44,509 bases of DNA from Acidobacteriota bacterium (GTDB lineage Bacteria > Acidobacteriota > Terriglobia > Bryobacterales > Bryobacteraceae): assembly GCA_016870995.1 (NCBI GenBank), contig VFZU01000040.1, positions 1-44,509 of the forward strand, in the 5' to 3' direction. Positions 7,480 through 15,453 of this stretch are shown in pieces (the first letter of the stretch is position 1; each line of letters starts with the position of its first letter). The notes below the pieces were generated by a model, which saw nothing but the letters and a program-made list of their open reading frames with translations, made no database searches and had not been told where the DNA came from. A program made the translations under genes and the position numbers.

Positions 7480-8027
7480 CCACCGGTGGGCACCGGCTCT
7501 GCGGTATCGAAATCAATGGGGATGTCGACAAAGCCCATCTGTTCTTTGCCAGTCTCGCCACCGTCTGTGACGATGAGCTTGTAAACCTTTGGTTTGACGT
7601 CGAAGAGAATGCGGCCTTCTTCTGTTTGTGTGGGCCCAATTTTTCGGACTATGCCCAGCCAGCCCTTCAGGAAGATCGCGTCCTGTACTTCACCGAATTC
7701 TGTGCCGGAGGCGTCGGCGAGCCGAAAGAGGGGAAGTTCCATTTCCTTGGGTCCGCCGTTGGTGATCGCCAGCCTGATCACGAGATAGCGATCCTGGGGG
7801 ATCTTGGACTGGCCAGCATCGCCGAGTTGGCTCACGTAACTTGCTTCGAGGACGTTATATGTGAGCAGGCCGACCACAGCTCTTTCACCCATCTTGAAGG
7901 TTTTTGCTTCCATTTTGATGGCGGCATCCGTTTCAGCCCCGTCTTTTGCGCAACTGGCGAGGGTGAGACCGGCTGAGGCCAACAAAAAGCCTCTTCGAGA
8001 ATGGAACAACTGCTGATCTTGTGTCAT
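7458..8027 (-). CDS. Tat-type lipoprotein of unknown function (DUF4352-like)
   Basis: 189 aa. The N-terminus has a twin-arginine motif (SRRGFLLASAG, residues 10-20) followed by a lipobox with Cys26 (LTLASC), so it is probably a Tat-exported lipoprotein. The mature part is a single beta-rich domain: YNVLEAS.., RYLVIRLAITNGG.KE.ELP.F.L.D..G..F.E and GRILFDVK......L.V.DGG. This pattern resembles the DUF4352 immunoprotective extracellular fold. No enzymatic motif is visible. Its ATG is only 10 bp from the start of the divergent methyltransferase-like gene. Export prediction fairly sure; function unknown. Confidence 0.8.
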   Translation of the reverse strand: MTQDQQLFHSRRGFLLASAGLTLASCAKDGAETDAAIKMEAKTFKMGERAVVGLLTYNVLEASYVSQLGDAGQSKIPQDRYLVIRLAITNGGPKEMELPLFRLADASGTEFGEVQDAIFLKGWLGIVRKIGPTQTEEGRILFDVKPKVYKLIVTDGGETGKEQMGFVDIPIDFDTAEPVPTGGQIAPKP

Positions 8028-8028
8028 C

Positions 8029-8047
8029 TTACTCGGTATGAGAGTAA
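8029..8047. promoter_or_regulatory. Inverted repeat between two divergent starts
   Basis: TTACTC at 8029-8034 and GAGTAA at 8042-8047 form a perfect 6-bp dyad with a 7-bp centre. It spans the 10-bp gap between the lipoprotein start (8027, minus) and the methyltransferase start (8038, plus). It could be an operator or part of overlapping promoters. It is a short repeat and may be chance. Confidence 0.3.
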
Positions 8048-8745
8048 TTCATCTTGGGGGGCGTTGGCAATCCCACATTTCTGGGATGCTGTCGTTTGTT
8101 GTACTTTTGGCCCTGGCTGGCGGTATGGCTCATGCACAGGGTAAGCATCCAAAATCGGGCCGGAGAATCGCCGACGTAATGGGGGCAGCTGGGGCGGATT
8201 GGCTGGAGCGGAACGAACGCGAGATCGAAGAAAACCCGACGCGAGCGATCGAATTGTTGAAGTTTGAAAAGGGAATGGTGGTTGCCGATGTGGGGGCGGG
8301 CAGTGGATATTACGCGACTCGAATTGCTGAAAAAGTCGGGCCTTCGGGCAAGGTATTCGCCAACGATATCCAGCCCGAAATGTTGGCGATTCTAAAGCGG
8401 CAATTGCGGCGCAAGAAGGTTGCAAATGTCGAACCAGTTCTGGGTACCGAGCAGGATCCGAAACTGCCAGAGAATAGCTGCGACGTGATCTTGATGGTGG
8501 ACGTGTATCATGAGTTTTCCCACCCTCAGGAAATGCTGCAGAAATTGAAGGCAGCGCTGAAGGAGAACGGTCGGCTGATTTTGCTCGAGTATCGCAAGGA
8601 AGATCCTTATGTGCCGATCCGGCCCGAGCACAAGATGAGTGTGAAAGAAGCCAAGATCGAGGTCGAGGCCGAGGGATTTGTGCTGGACACGGTGATGGAA
8701 GACCTGCCCTGGCAGCACATTCTGATCTTCAAGAAGCGAGGATAG
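8038..8745 (+). CDS. Exported class I SAM methyltransferase-like protein
   Basis: 235 aa from ATG 8038; an internal ATG at 8086 (MLSFVVLLALAGG) would give a more compact signal peptide. A hydrophobic leader ends at AHAQG and is followed by RRIADVMGAAGADWLERNERE. A complete class I fold comes next: motif I VADVGAGSGYYATRIA (about residues 81-96), acidic motif II (KVFANDIQPEML) and motif IV (DVILMVDVYHEF). Similar leader-bearing methyltransferases seem common in Acidobacteria; their substrates are unknown. SAM is normally absent from the periplasm, so an exported form is puzzling. Its end overlaps the converging aminotransferase by 17 bp. Confidence 0.85.
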   Translation: MRVIHLGGRWQSHISGMLSFVVLLALAGGMAHAQGKHPKSGRRIADVMGAAGADWLERNEREIEENPTRAIELLKFEKGMVVADVGAGSGYYATRIAEKVGPSGKVFANDIQPEMLAILKRQLRRKKVANVEPVLGTEQDPKLPENSCDVILMVDVYHEFSHPQEMLQKLKAALKENGRLILLEYRKEDPYVPIRPEHKMSVKEAKIEVEAEGFVLDTVMEDLPWQHILIFKKRG

Positions 8746-9790
8746 CGGCGACGCCCTGGGCGAGATTTTCTGGTGGAGTGAGAAGACTCAAGACCAGGCA
8801 TGGCTCGAAGGGAAGGTCGTAATAAAAGCCCGGGTGAACCGAGAATCCTCGTTCGAGAAGCGATAAGACGAGTGCCTCTTCTTCAAGGTGGGTTGGACCA
8901 CGGAGTATGACAGCCCAGCCAGCTTGAATTGGCATGAGCTGCCAAGGGGTGTTTGCGAGAGACTGCCCGAGGGTGCTGAGGTTTTGTTGAATGCGATCGC
9001 TTATGGGTTGTTGAAACGACTTGCGAGCAGCAAGCCAGGATGCGGCCGCGGACTGGATGGGGGAGGAGACCGAAAGGTAAGTGTCTGCGATGAGTTCCAT
9101 GTGTCGCCGGATTTGCGGGTCCTCTGGTAGTACGATCCAGCCGAGTTTCATTTGGGGGAGTGCACAAATTTTGGACAGGCCACTGAGGGTGAATGCGTTG
9201 TGGGCGTTGAGTGTGGCGAGGGAATTGGCCTTGTGTCCGTCGAATCGGTAGTCGGCGAAGACTTCATCTGAGATCAGCCAGCAACGGTTTTGCGAGATCT
9301 CCCGCAGCCAAGCCAGATCCGCCTCTGTGAGGAAATGGCCAGTGGGATTGTTTGGATGGACAAGTACGATTGCTGCGGTATCCGGCGTGAGGTGATGAAG
9401 CAATGCTTCGCGATCGAGAATCCACTCGCCGAGCACTTCGTGGAGGGGATAGGGTTTTGCCACCAGGCCTTCGGCTTCGATCAGGAATTGTAAGAGCGGA
9501 TAAGAAGGTTGCGGGATGAGGATGGTGTCGCCGGGATTGGCGATCAGCTTGAAGCAGTAACTGTAGGCTTCACTAGAACTGGCAGTGAGAAGAATGCGAT
9601 CGGGGGAAAGCTGGCTTTGAAACTCTTCCGCATAGTATTGGGCGATGGCGGTGCGGGCCGGGAGTGCGCCGCTGGCCTGGGGAGTGTAGCGGTGGTTCTC
9701 AACAGAAGCGATCGAGAAGGGATCAGGTAGCGAGATGCCGGCCTGAGTTGGGTTGGAGATTGAGAGATCGATAGCGGGTTTGGCCGCCAT
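8729..9790 (-). CDS. PLP-dependent aminotransferase, class I/II fold
   Basis: 353 aa from ATG 9790. PLP-site features of fold type I: HPNNPTG (Asn), LISDEVFADYRF (Asp) and the Schiff-base Lys in LSGLSKI, with QMKLGW after it. The opening DLSISNPTQAGI matches a branch often annotated as alanine or aspartate/aromatic aminotransferase; the substrate cannot be read from sequence. The DNA before the ATG continues in frame with LSRRYPWNAQPNRIA, which resembles the segment that precedes DL..SNPT in homologues. The true start may therefore be a non-AUG codon such as CTG 9844, just after the stop of the upstream nucleotidase gene. Last gene of the moeA operon. Confidence 0.88.
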   Translation of the reverse strand: MAAKPAIDLSISNPTQAGISLPDPFSIASVENHRYTPQASGALPARTAIAQYYAEEFQSQLSPDRILLTASSSEAYSYCFKLIANPGDTILIPQPSYPLLQFLIEAEGLVAKPYPLHEVLGEWILDREALLHHLTPDTAAIVLVHPNNPTGHFLTEADLAWLREISQNRCWLISDEVFADYRFDGHKANSLATLNAHNAFTLSGLSKICALPQMKLGWIVLPEDPQIRRHMELIADTYLSVSSPIQSAAASWLAARKSFQQPISDRIQQNLSTLGQSLANTPWQLMPIQAGWAVILRGPTHLEEEALVLSLLERGFSVHPGFYYDLPFEPCLVLSLLTPPENLAQGVAAILAS

Positions 9791-9848
9791 GGCGATGCGG
9801 TTCGGCTGAGCGTTCCAGGGGTAGCGGCGAGAAAGTGGGAGCAGATGG

Positions 9849-11168
9849 TTAGTCCAGGTTTGGATTCGCTTTGATCGAGTCGATCAGCACGTCGCGAAGC
9901 ATTGGACCATCCAGAGGCATGGCACGACCGAAAGCCCGGACGGCTTCTTCTTTGGCGTTGCGCCAGCCTTCGACGAGAAAGTCGATTGTGGCTACTGTAT
10001 AGAGTTGCTCCGGGTCGAGGATGGCCTCGCCGCGAATGAAATCCGGGATGAGCTTTCCTTTGACCCGGCCGAGGACGAGTGTGTTGTCGAACGGCATGAT
10101 ATTCCAGACATGGCGCGCGAGGATCTGGCCTTGCGGTAGATTGTCGCGAACGCCGCCCGAGTTCATGAAGACAAATTGGGCGTTGGTTTTCTGACGCATG
10201 ACCGATTCGATCCAGGTTTTGGTTTTGGCGCGGTCGCGCGCGGATTGGGCAGTGCCGATTGGGGTATCGACGACGGCGCGGACTTTGCTTTCCCACTTTT
10301 CGACCAGCGCTGCGACCTGAGGATCGGGCTCGAAGGCGGCTGTGGTGATGGGAATGCGCTTCCAATTCGAACTTACGATCTTGCGCGTGGATTTGTCGTA
10401 GCGAAGATCGAGGCGGCCTAGTTCAGCCCCGTAGCTCCGCAGGCGGACGCCGATGCGGTCTTCCGCGCGGAACATGGTTTCTTTGCCGACGTGGTCGTGG
10501 CCGGAGATGGTGATGGCGTAATCCGGAATCTCCGAGACGATTTGGTCGCAGGGGTCTCTGAAGAGATGCACGAGGGCGATCAGAATATCGGTCTTGCCCT
10601 TGAGCTTTGCGGCTTCGTTGCGCAGGGTTTCGAGAGCAGGAAGCATCTTGTTGGGGCCGAACTTGGTGGGTGTAGTGAGGCCTGGGACGAGATCTTCCAT
10701 GAGAACGCCGACGATGCCAATGCGGAGGCCGTCGCGCTCAATGATGACGCTGCCGGCTTCGGTGAACAGGCGGCCTTCGCCGGTGAGGAAGTTGGCGGCC
10801 AAAACAGGGTGCCCTGCCGTGGCGAGGAAGTCGTTGATGCGTTCGTAGCCGTAGTCGAATTCGTGGTTGCCGAGAACGAAGGCGTCGGTGTTGAGGGGCC
10901 GCAGAACTTCAAAAACGGGTAGACCGCGAAAGATGGTGCTGACCGGCGAGCCCTGAGCGTTGTCGCCCGCGTTTAGCAGTAAGCAGCGCGGGCAGTTTGC
11001 TCGCTCCCGTTTGATGGCCGTAGCCAGATATGCGGCACCGCCGATTCCCTGGGACGAGGGGGAAAGCCTGGAGTGAAAATCATTGAAGTGCAGGATGGAG
11101 AGATCCACCACGGAATCTTGCGCCAAGGCGACGCAGGTCATCCAGATGGCAGCGAGCAGGGTGCGCAT
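9849..11168 (-). CDS. Secreted 5'-nucleotidase / UshA-type metallophosphatase
   Basis: 439 aa from ATG 11168, chosen because it opens a clear signal peptide (MRTLLAAIWMTCVALAQ) 19 bp after the previous gene; the open frame continues upstream antisense to nothing meaningful. N-terminal calcineurin-like metallophosphatase domain with ligands in HFNDFHS, LNAGDNAQGS, LGNHEFDYG and ISGHDHVG. C-terminal 5_nucleotid_C domain with NSGGVRDNLPQG and the nucleobase-stacking MPFDNTL.. region. Such enzymes hydrolyse nucleotides, UDP-sugars or cyclic nucleotides in the periplasm to recover nucleosides and phosphate. It sits in the moeA-moaC-VWA operon; the link to cofactor synthesis is not obvious. Confidence 0.92.
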   Translation of the reverse strand: MRTLLAAIWMTCVALAQDSVVDLSILHFNDFHSRLSPSSQGIGGAAYLATAIKRERANCPRCLLLNAGDNAQGSPVSTIFRGLPVFEVLRPLNTDAFVLGNHEFDYGYERINDFLATAGHPVLAANFLTGEGRLFTEAGSVIIERDGLRIGIVGVLMEDLVPGLTTPTKFGPNKMLPALETLRNEAAKLKGKTDILIALVHLFRDPCDQIVSEIPDYAITISGHDHVGKETMFRAEDRIGVRLRSYGAELGRLDLRYDKSTRKIVSSNWKRIPITTAAFEPDPQVAALVEKWESKVRAVVDTPIGTAQSARDRAKTKTWIESVMRQKTNAQFVFMNSGGVRDNLPQGQILARHVWNIMPFDNTLVLGRVKGKLIPDFIRGEAILDPEQLYTVATIDFLVEGWRNAKEEAVRAFGRAMPLDGPMLRDVLIDSIKANPNLD

Positions 11169-11187
11169 GCTCACTATGGTAACGGGA

Positions 11188-12246
11188 CTAGTTGGGAGTT
11201 GCCGCGAGCCAGTAGCCGGTTCTGGTTTTGACTTCAGCGCCAGAGCGGCGAACTTCGACCTCGATGGTGTGCCAGCCGCCGTCAAGTGACACCGCTTTGC
11301 TGGGGCTGTAGCTGATGATGTATTGGTGCTGGAGTTCGTCGCTCAGCTTTTGCACCGCTTCTTCAAAACCGCGCAGGTTCAGGAAGGAGTACTCGCTGCC
11401 GCCCGTATACTTCGTGTACACCTCTTGAGGATTGCTGATGAAGATGGCTTTGGCGGCGGTGAACAGCTCCTTGAAGACAGGCATCACGTTGCCCATGGTG
11501 CCCCCGAGAGCACTCATCTGTTGCTGTGTAGTGGGGGTATTCGCCATCCCCGCTGGCATCGCGCGTGCACTGGGCGGAATGGGGTTGGGGCGAGGGTAGT
11601 CCGGCTTGGCCATGAGTTTGTTCATGAGGCGGGACATGTTGATCGAATAGATCAGGATGTTGTTCAGCTCGACTTCGAGAAGGGCATCTTTGACGCGAGC
11701 GACGCTGCCGCTTTCCTGCGTTTCACTGATGAGAACGATGACGCGACGATGGTCGGGAGTGCGGCGCTTCAGCATGCGCGCGGCATGTAGAACGGCGTCG
11801 GACATGGCGCGAGATTGCGAGCCGGGCCGCAGAGTGGTCAGCGCCTTTTTGAACTTGTCGGTGTCGTTGGTGAAATCCTGAATCGTTTCCACGCGGTGGT
11901 CGAACGAGACAATAGCGGCTTCTCCGCGGTCACCGATGATGAGCGGCTCGATCATCGAGCCAACCTTTTGTACCGTGGGAAGGACTTGTTCGGTAGAGGC
12001 GCTGCGCTGGATGACAAACACGACCGAGACAGGCACATAAGCCTGGTCGATCTTGATGTCCTGGAGCTTGCTGTTGTCGCGGACTATGAAATCCTTGACG
12101 TCGAGGCCGTTGACAAAATTACCGTCGCGATCTTTGACTGAGGTGGGGGCGATGACGTTGCGAGTCGTGACGCGGATGACTGCGTCGGTTTCTTGCGCAA
12201 GCAGCGCAGAAGCCATGAAAAGTGAAGTAGCGAACAGTGTGTTCAT
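11188..12246 (-). CDS. Secreted VWFA-related protein (Acidobacterial type) with altered MIDAS
   Basis: 352 aa with signal peptide MNTLFATSLFMASALLAQ. The layout is that of the VWFA-related Acidobacterial family (TIGR03436-like): a strand block V.VKDR.G..V.GL...DF.V.D, the VWA domain from about residue 72, and a C-terminal Y.ISYSPS.....GGWH.IEV.V.R. tail ending R.GYW. The metal site normally reads DxSxS; here it is Q80-R-S82-A-S84, so the first Asp is lost and metal-dependent ligand binding is doubtful. A Pro/Met/Gln-rich insertion lies at about 225-255. Starts by ATGA overlap with the moaC stop, so it is translationally coupled. Ligand and role unknown. Confidence 0.88.
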   Translation of the reverse strand: MNTLFATSLFMASALLAQETDAVIRVTTRNVIAPTSVKDRDGNFVNGLDVKDFIVRDNSKLQDIKIDQAYVPVSVVFVIQRSASTEQVLPTVQKVGSMIEPLIIGDRGEAAIVSFDHRVETIQDFTNDTDKFKKALTTLRPGSQSRAMSDAVLHAARMLKRRTPDHRRVIVLISETQESGSVARVKDALLEVELNNILIYSINMSRLMNKLMAKPDYPRPNPIPPSARAMPAGMANTPTTQQQMSALGGTMGNVMPVFKELFTAAKAIFISNPQEVYTKYTGGSEYSFLNLRGFEEAVQKLSDELQHQYIISYSPSKAVSLDGGWHTIEVEVRRSGAEVKTRTGYWLAATPN

Positions 12247-12713
12247 GAAGAATCTCTTTGGTAGTCACCGCTTTTTCCGCCACTTTTGAAAAGGAGATGG
12301 ATGTCGGTGATCTGGATGCCTTTGTCCAAGGCTTTCGTCATATCGTAGATGGTCAAGGCCGCGATGGAGGCGGCCGTCATAGCTTCCATTTCGACACCTG
12401 TGCCTGCAGAGCAGGCCACAGTGCTAGTGACGCGAATTCCACCAGCTTCGATTCCAAAATCTATATCGACTTTTGAAATTGGAATCGGGTGGCACATGGG
12501 GATGAGATCGGAAGTGCGCTTTGCTGCCTGAATTGCGGCGATGCGAGCGACTTCAAGCGGGTCGCCTTTGGGGTTGGATGGCAGAGCCGCGAGAACCTCG
12601 GGCGACATGTGGACAAACGCGTGGGCTTTGGCTACGCGTGCGGTAACCGGTTTGTCGGATATGTCGACCATGCGGGCGCTACCCGCGTCGTCGTAATGGC
12701 TGAGTTTGCTCAT
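12243..12713 (-). CDS. moaC: Cyclic pyranopterin monophosphate synthase
   Basis: 156 aa from ATG 12713, which overlaps the moeA stop as ATGA. MoaC signatures: SHYDDAGSARMVDIS.K..T.R.A.A, MCHPIPISKVD, and GTGVEMEAMTAASIAALTIYD.TKA with LDKGI.I.....L..KSGGKSG at the end. It acts with MoaA to turn GTP into cyclic pyranopterin monophosphate, the first step of molybdenum cofactor synthesis, in the cytosol. It lies between moeA and the VWA gene with 4-nt overlaps on both sides; moaA is not in the window. Confidence 0.97.
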   Translation of the reverse strand: MSKLSHYDDAGSARMVDISDKPVTARVAKAHAFVHMSPEVLAALPSNPKGDPLEVARIAAIQAAKRTSDLIPMCHPIPISKVDIDFGIEAGGIRVTSTVACSAGTGVEMEAMTAASIAALTIYDMTKALDKGIQITDIHLLFKSGGKSGDYQRDSS

Positions 12714-13900
12714 GGAAGGAGAACCTGGATGGGATCGCCGGCTTGCCACGCCTCTTTCCGGGCGTCGACAGTAACGAAACAATTGGCGCGGACGAGAGCT
12801 GGGATGTCTCCCGAGCCTTGCCAAGGGAGAATTTCGACGTGCTGGCCGTGATTTGAGAGGAGGCCTGGAAGGAAGCGCGTGAGTCCGGGTTTGTGTTTGT
12901 AGGAGTGCTGGATGGTTGCGGTGTGAAAGAGAAGATCAGGGGTCTCGATTCCAGCGAGACGGCTGAGTGCTGCCTCAGCGAAGATGCGGAAGGTCACCAT
13001 CGTCGAAAGCGGATTGCCGGGGAGACCGAAAAAGAAAGTGCCTTTCGCCTGGCCGAAGACAGTAGGTTGGCCGGGTTGAATGGTGACGCGGTCAAAGAAG
13101 AAGCTGGCACCGAGGTTCGCGAGAGCGACCTCGACAAAATCGTATTCGCCGGCCGAGACGCCGCCGCTAATGAGCAGCAGATCCGCCTCAAGGCCATAGG
13201 CGATCAGGTCGCGTGTGATCTGTTCCTGATCGGGCGCGATCGGAAGGATCTCGGGACGGCCGCCAAAGCGTCGAACGTCGGTAGCCAAGGCCCAGGAGTT
13301 GGAGTTGCGGACTTGTGTTTCGTTGGGTTTTCTTGCGATGTCAACGACTTCATCCCCGGTGGCGAGGATTCTGACCACGGGTTGCCGGTTGACTTGAATC
13401 TGGCTCTGGCCGATCGTCGCAAGCATGGCAATCGCCGAGGCATCGATGCGGCGGCCGGCGGGGATTACGATATCGCCCTGGCGGGCCATGCTTCCTGCGG
13501 GGCTGATCCACTCGCCGGACAGAGCAGCACGGTCTGAAGTGAGCGTGGAATTGCTAGCGGAGACGTGCTCTTTCATGACGACTTGATCGCAGCCTTCGGG
13601 GATGACTGCACCGGTCATGATTGCCATGGTGGTGCCGGGATGGATGGGCTGAGTAGGCAGTTGGCCAGCGCGGATTTCACCAGTGACCTGAAGGGGACCG
13701 GGAAGATCGATCGATCGGAGCGCGAACCCATCGCGAAGGCTCCTCGGCAGGGGAGGCATATCGCGATCGGAATGGATCGCAGTGGCATTGACGCGGCCTG
13801 CGGCATCGGAGAGCCAGACGGTTTCGCGCGGAATTGAAGTGGGGACCTGAACGCGATCGAGAACCTGCTGACGCGCTTCGGCAAAGGACAGTGTAGCCAT
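12710..13900 (-). CDS. moeA: Molybdopterin molybdenumtransferase
   Basis: 396 aa, usual length. Contains the MoeA features ..PPLPRSLRDGFALRS, the MTGAVIPEGCDQVVMKE block, ILATGDEVV, LLISGGVSAGEYDFV, QPGQPTVFGQAKG and FGLPGNPLSTMV. MoeA inserts molybdate into adenylated molybdopterin. First gene of the five-gene minus-strand operon (moeA, moaC, VWA, nucleotidase, aminotransferase). On the minus strand a TAGACT hexamer (13917-13912) lies 11 nt before the ATG; no Shine-Dalgarno is seen. The start is only 27 bp from the divergent amidase gene. Confidence 0.96.
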   Translation of the reverse strand: MATLSFAEARQQVLDRVQVPTSIPRETVWLSDAAGRVNATAIHSDRDMPPLPRSLRDGFALRSIDLPGPLQVTGEIRAGQLPTQPIHPGTTMAIMTGAVIPEGCDQVVMKEHVSASNSTLTSDRAALSGEWISPAGSMARQGDIVIPAGRRIDASAIAMLATIGQSQIQVNRQPVVRILATGDEVVDIARKPNETQVRNSNSWALATDVRRFGGRPEILPIAPDQEQITRDLIAYGLEADLLLISGGVSAGEYDFVEVALANLGASFFFDRVTIQPGQPTVFGQAKGTFFFGLPGNPLSTMVTFRIFAEAALSRLAGIETPDLLFHTATIQHSYKHKPGLTRFLPGLLSNHGQHVEILPWQGSGDIPALVRANCFVTVDARKEAWQAGDPIQVLLP

Positions 13901-13927
13901 TCGCTGAACTCAGTCTAACCTGTAAGT

Positions 13928-15076
13928 TTGACAGAACCACGTTGCTGGACGATTGCGGAGATGCGGAGGCGACTCGATCAGGGGGACTTGAGCGCCGAGG
14001 AGTTGCTTGAGTCGCACCTGAAGCAACGGAATCAATGGAACGACACGTTGCGGGCTGTTTCGCGGATTGTGAAGCCGGAAGGAGGCGAAGGGCCACTGGC
14101 TGGCATTCCGATCACGATTAAAGCGTCGATTGGGCTCGATGCCGTGTGTGTGGCGCGGTTGCGCCAAGCGGGCGCAGTGGTGATTGGGCAAACGAATGTG
14201 CCAGCGATGTTGATGAACTGGGAGACGGAGAGCGAAGAATTCGGTATCACCCGGAACCCGTGGGATTTCAGCCGGACGGCGGGGGGGTCGAGCGGCGGTG
14301 AGGCTGCGGCGATTGCATCGTGTATGTCGGCCGGCGGTATGGGGTCAGACGGCGGAGGCAGCATTCGATTGCCCGCGGGATTGACTGGAATTTGTGGATT
14401 GAAGCCGACGCCAGGACGTGTGCCTGGGGCCGGGCATGTGCCGGCGATCGGACATCCGGGGGGATTGCTGGGCGTGGTCGGTCCCATGGCGAGAACTGTC
14501 GAAGATGTCAGCCTGCTTTATCAGGTAGTGTCGGGGCATTCGGATCGCGATCCTTTTTCTGCGCCTGTGCCGGAGATGAAGGGAGAACTGCGCGTTTGGG
14601 AGGCGCCGATTGAGGAGCTGCCCTGGGACGAGATCTTTGCCGTTTGGGAGTTCTTCTTTCTGCGAGTGAATGCTCATGCGATCGGGGTGCCACTGGAAAG
14701 GACGCGGGAGTATCTGGAAACGCCGGAACCGAGTATAGGCGAGATGTTGGCGATTTTTGCCCGGAGGGATCGATTGCGAACCTGGTGTCTGGAGTGGATG
14801 GTGGAATATCCTGTGTTTGCCCTGCCGAATCCCGGCTTTGGGGCGTGGAAGCTGGGTGAGTTTCCAGGTGTCAGAGCGATGCGGCCGCTGGTTCTGGCGA
14901 ACCTGCTCGGTTTGCCAGCGCTCGCAGTGCCGCAGGGATTCGACGAGAATGGGATGCCGCTGTCGGTTCAACTGGTAGGAAGGCCGTGGCATGAGGCGCA
15001 GTTGCTGGAGACTGGTATGAAGCTGGAACAGGAGCGCGGGCCTTATCCGCTCGCGCCGATTGCGAGGGGCGAATGA
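13928..15076 (+). CDS. Amidase-signature protein with internal deletion
   Basis: 382 aa, TTG start at 13928. Amidase signature triad present: K65 (GIPITIKAS), S121 (GGSSGGE) and S145 (SDGGGSIRLPAG). Compared with the GatA of this window, the stretch between the catalytic Lys and the DA..V.RLR.AGAV.IG helix is 5 residues instead of 24. About 19 residues that normally carry the GLPTTAGS-like loop are missing, and the total length is short for an amidase (usually about 450-500). All other core motifs are kept, so it may be a divergent active amidase or a decaying one. Substrate unknown. It overlaps acpS by ATGA, so the two are coupled. Confidence 0.85.
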   Translation: MTEPRCWTIAEMRRRLDQGDLSAEELLESHLKQRNQWNDTLRAVSRIVKPEGGEGPLAGIPITIKASIGLDAVCVARLRQAGAVVIGQTNVPAMLMNWETESEEFGITRNPWDFSRTAGGSSGGEAAAIASCMSAGGMGSDGGGSIRLPAGLTGICGLKPTPGRVPGAGHVPAIGHPGGLLGVVGPMARTVEDVSLLYQVVSGHSDRDPFSAPVPEMKGELRVWEAPIEELPWDEIFAVWEFFFLRVNAHAIGVPLERTREYLETPEPSIGEMLAIFARRDRLRTWCLEWMVEYPVFALPNPGFGAWKLGEFPGVRAMRPLVLANLLGLPALAVPQGFDENGMPLSVQLVGRPWHEAQLLETGMKLEQERGPYPLAPIARGE

Positions 15077-15453
15077 TTGTGGGTATCGGAGTGGATCTCG
15101 AAGAAGTAGAGCGTATCGGGGAATCGATCGCAAAGTTCGGTGAGAGATTTCTAGAAAAGATCTTCACGCCGACAGAGATCGCGTTCTGCCAGGGTAAGGC
15201 GAATTCGAAGGAACGATTTGCGGCGCGCTTTGCCGCGAAGGAAGCGGCGTTTAAAGCTTTGCAAGCGAGTTGGGAAGGCGGGTTGCGCTGGCAGGACTTT
15301 GAGTTGATCGCGCAGCCAGGCGGAGCACCGAGGTTGGAATTACACGGCGAGGCGGCACGGCTGGCGGCGGCCCGGGAAGTGTCGCGGGTACACGTGTCAT
15401 TTAGTCATACGAAGGCGCACGTTACCGCGATTGTGATTGCTGAGAAGGACTAG
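15073..15453 (+). CDS. acpS: Holo-[acyl-carrier-protein] synthase
   Basis: 126 aa. AcpS signature: MIVGIGVDLEEVERI at the N-terminus with the Mg-binding Asp8, RFAARFAAKEAAFKAL near residues 51-66 with the second metal-binding Glu, and VHVSFSHTKAHVTAIVI at the end. It transfers 4'-phosphopantetheine from CoA to acyl carrier protein. The start overlaps the amidase stop (ATGA). The stop is interlocked with that of the converging phosphatidyltransferase gene (CTAG at 15450-15453). Confidence 0.96.
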   Translation: MIVGIGVDLEEVERIGESIAKFGERFLEKIFTPTEIAFCQGKANSKERFAARFAAKEAAFKALQASWEGGLRWQDFELIAQPGGAPRLELHGEAARLAAAREVSRVHVSFSHTKAHVTAIVIAEKD

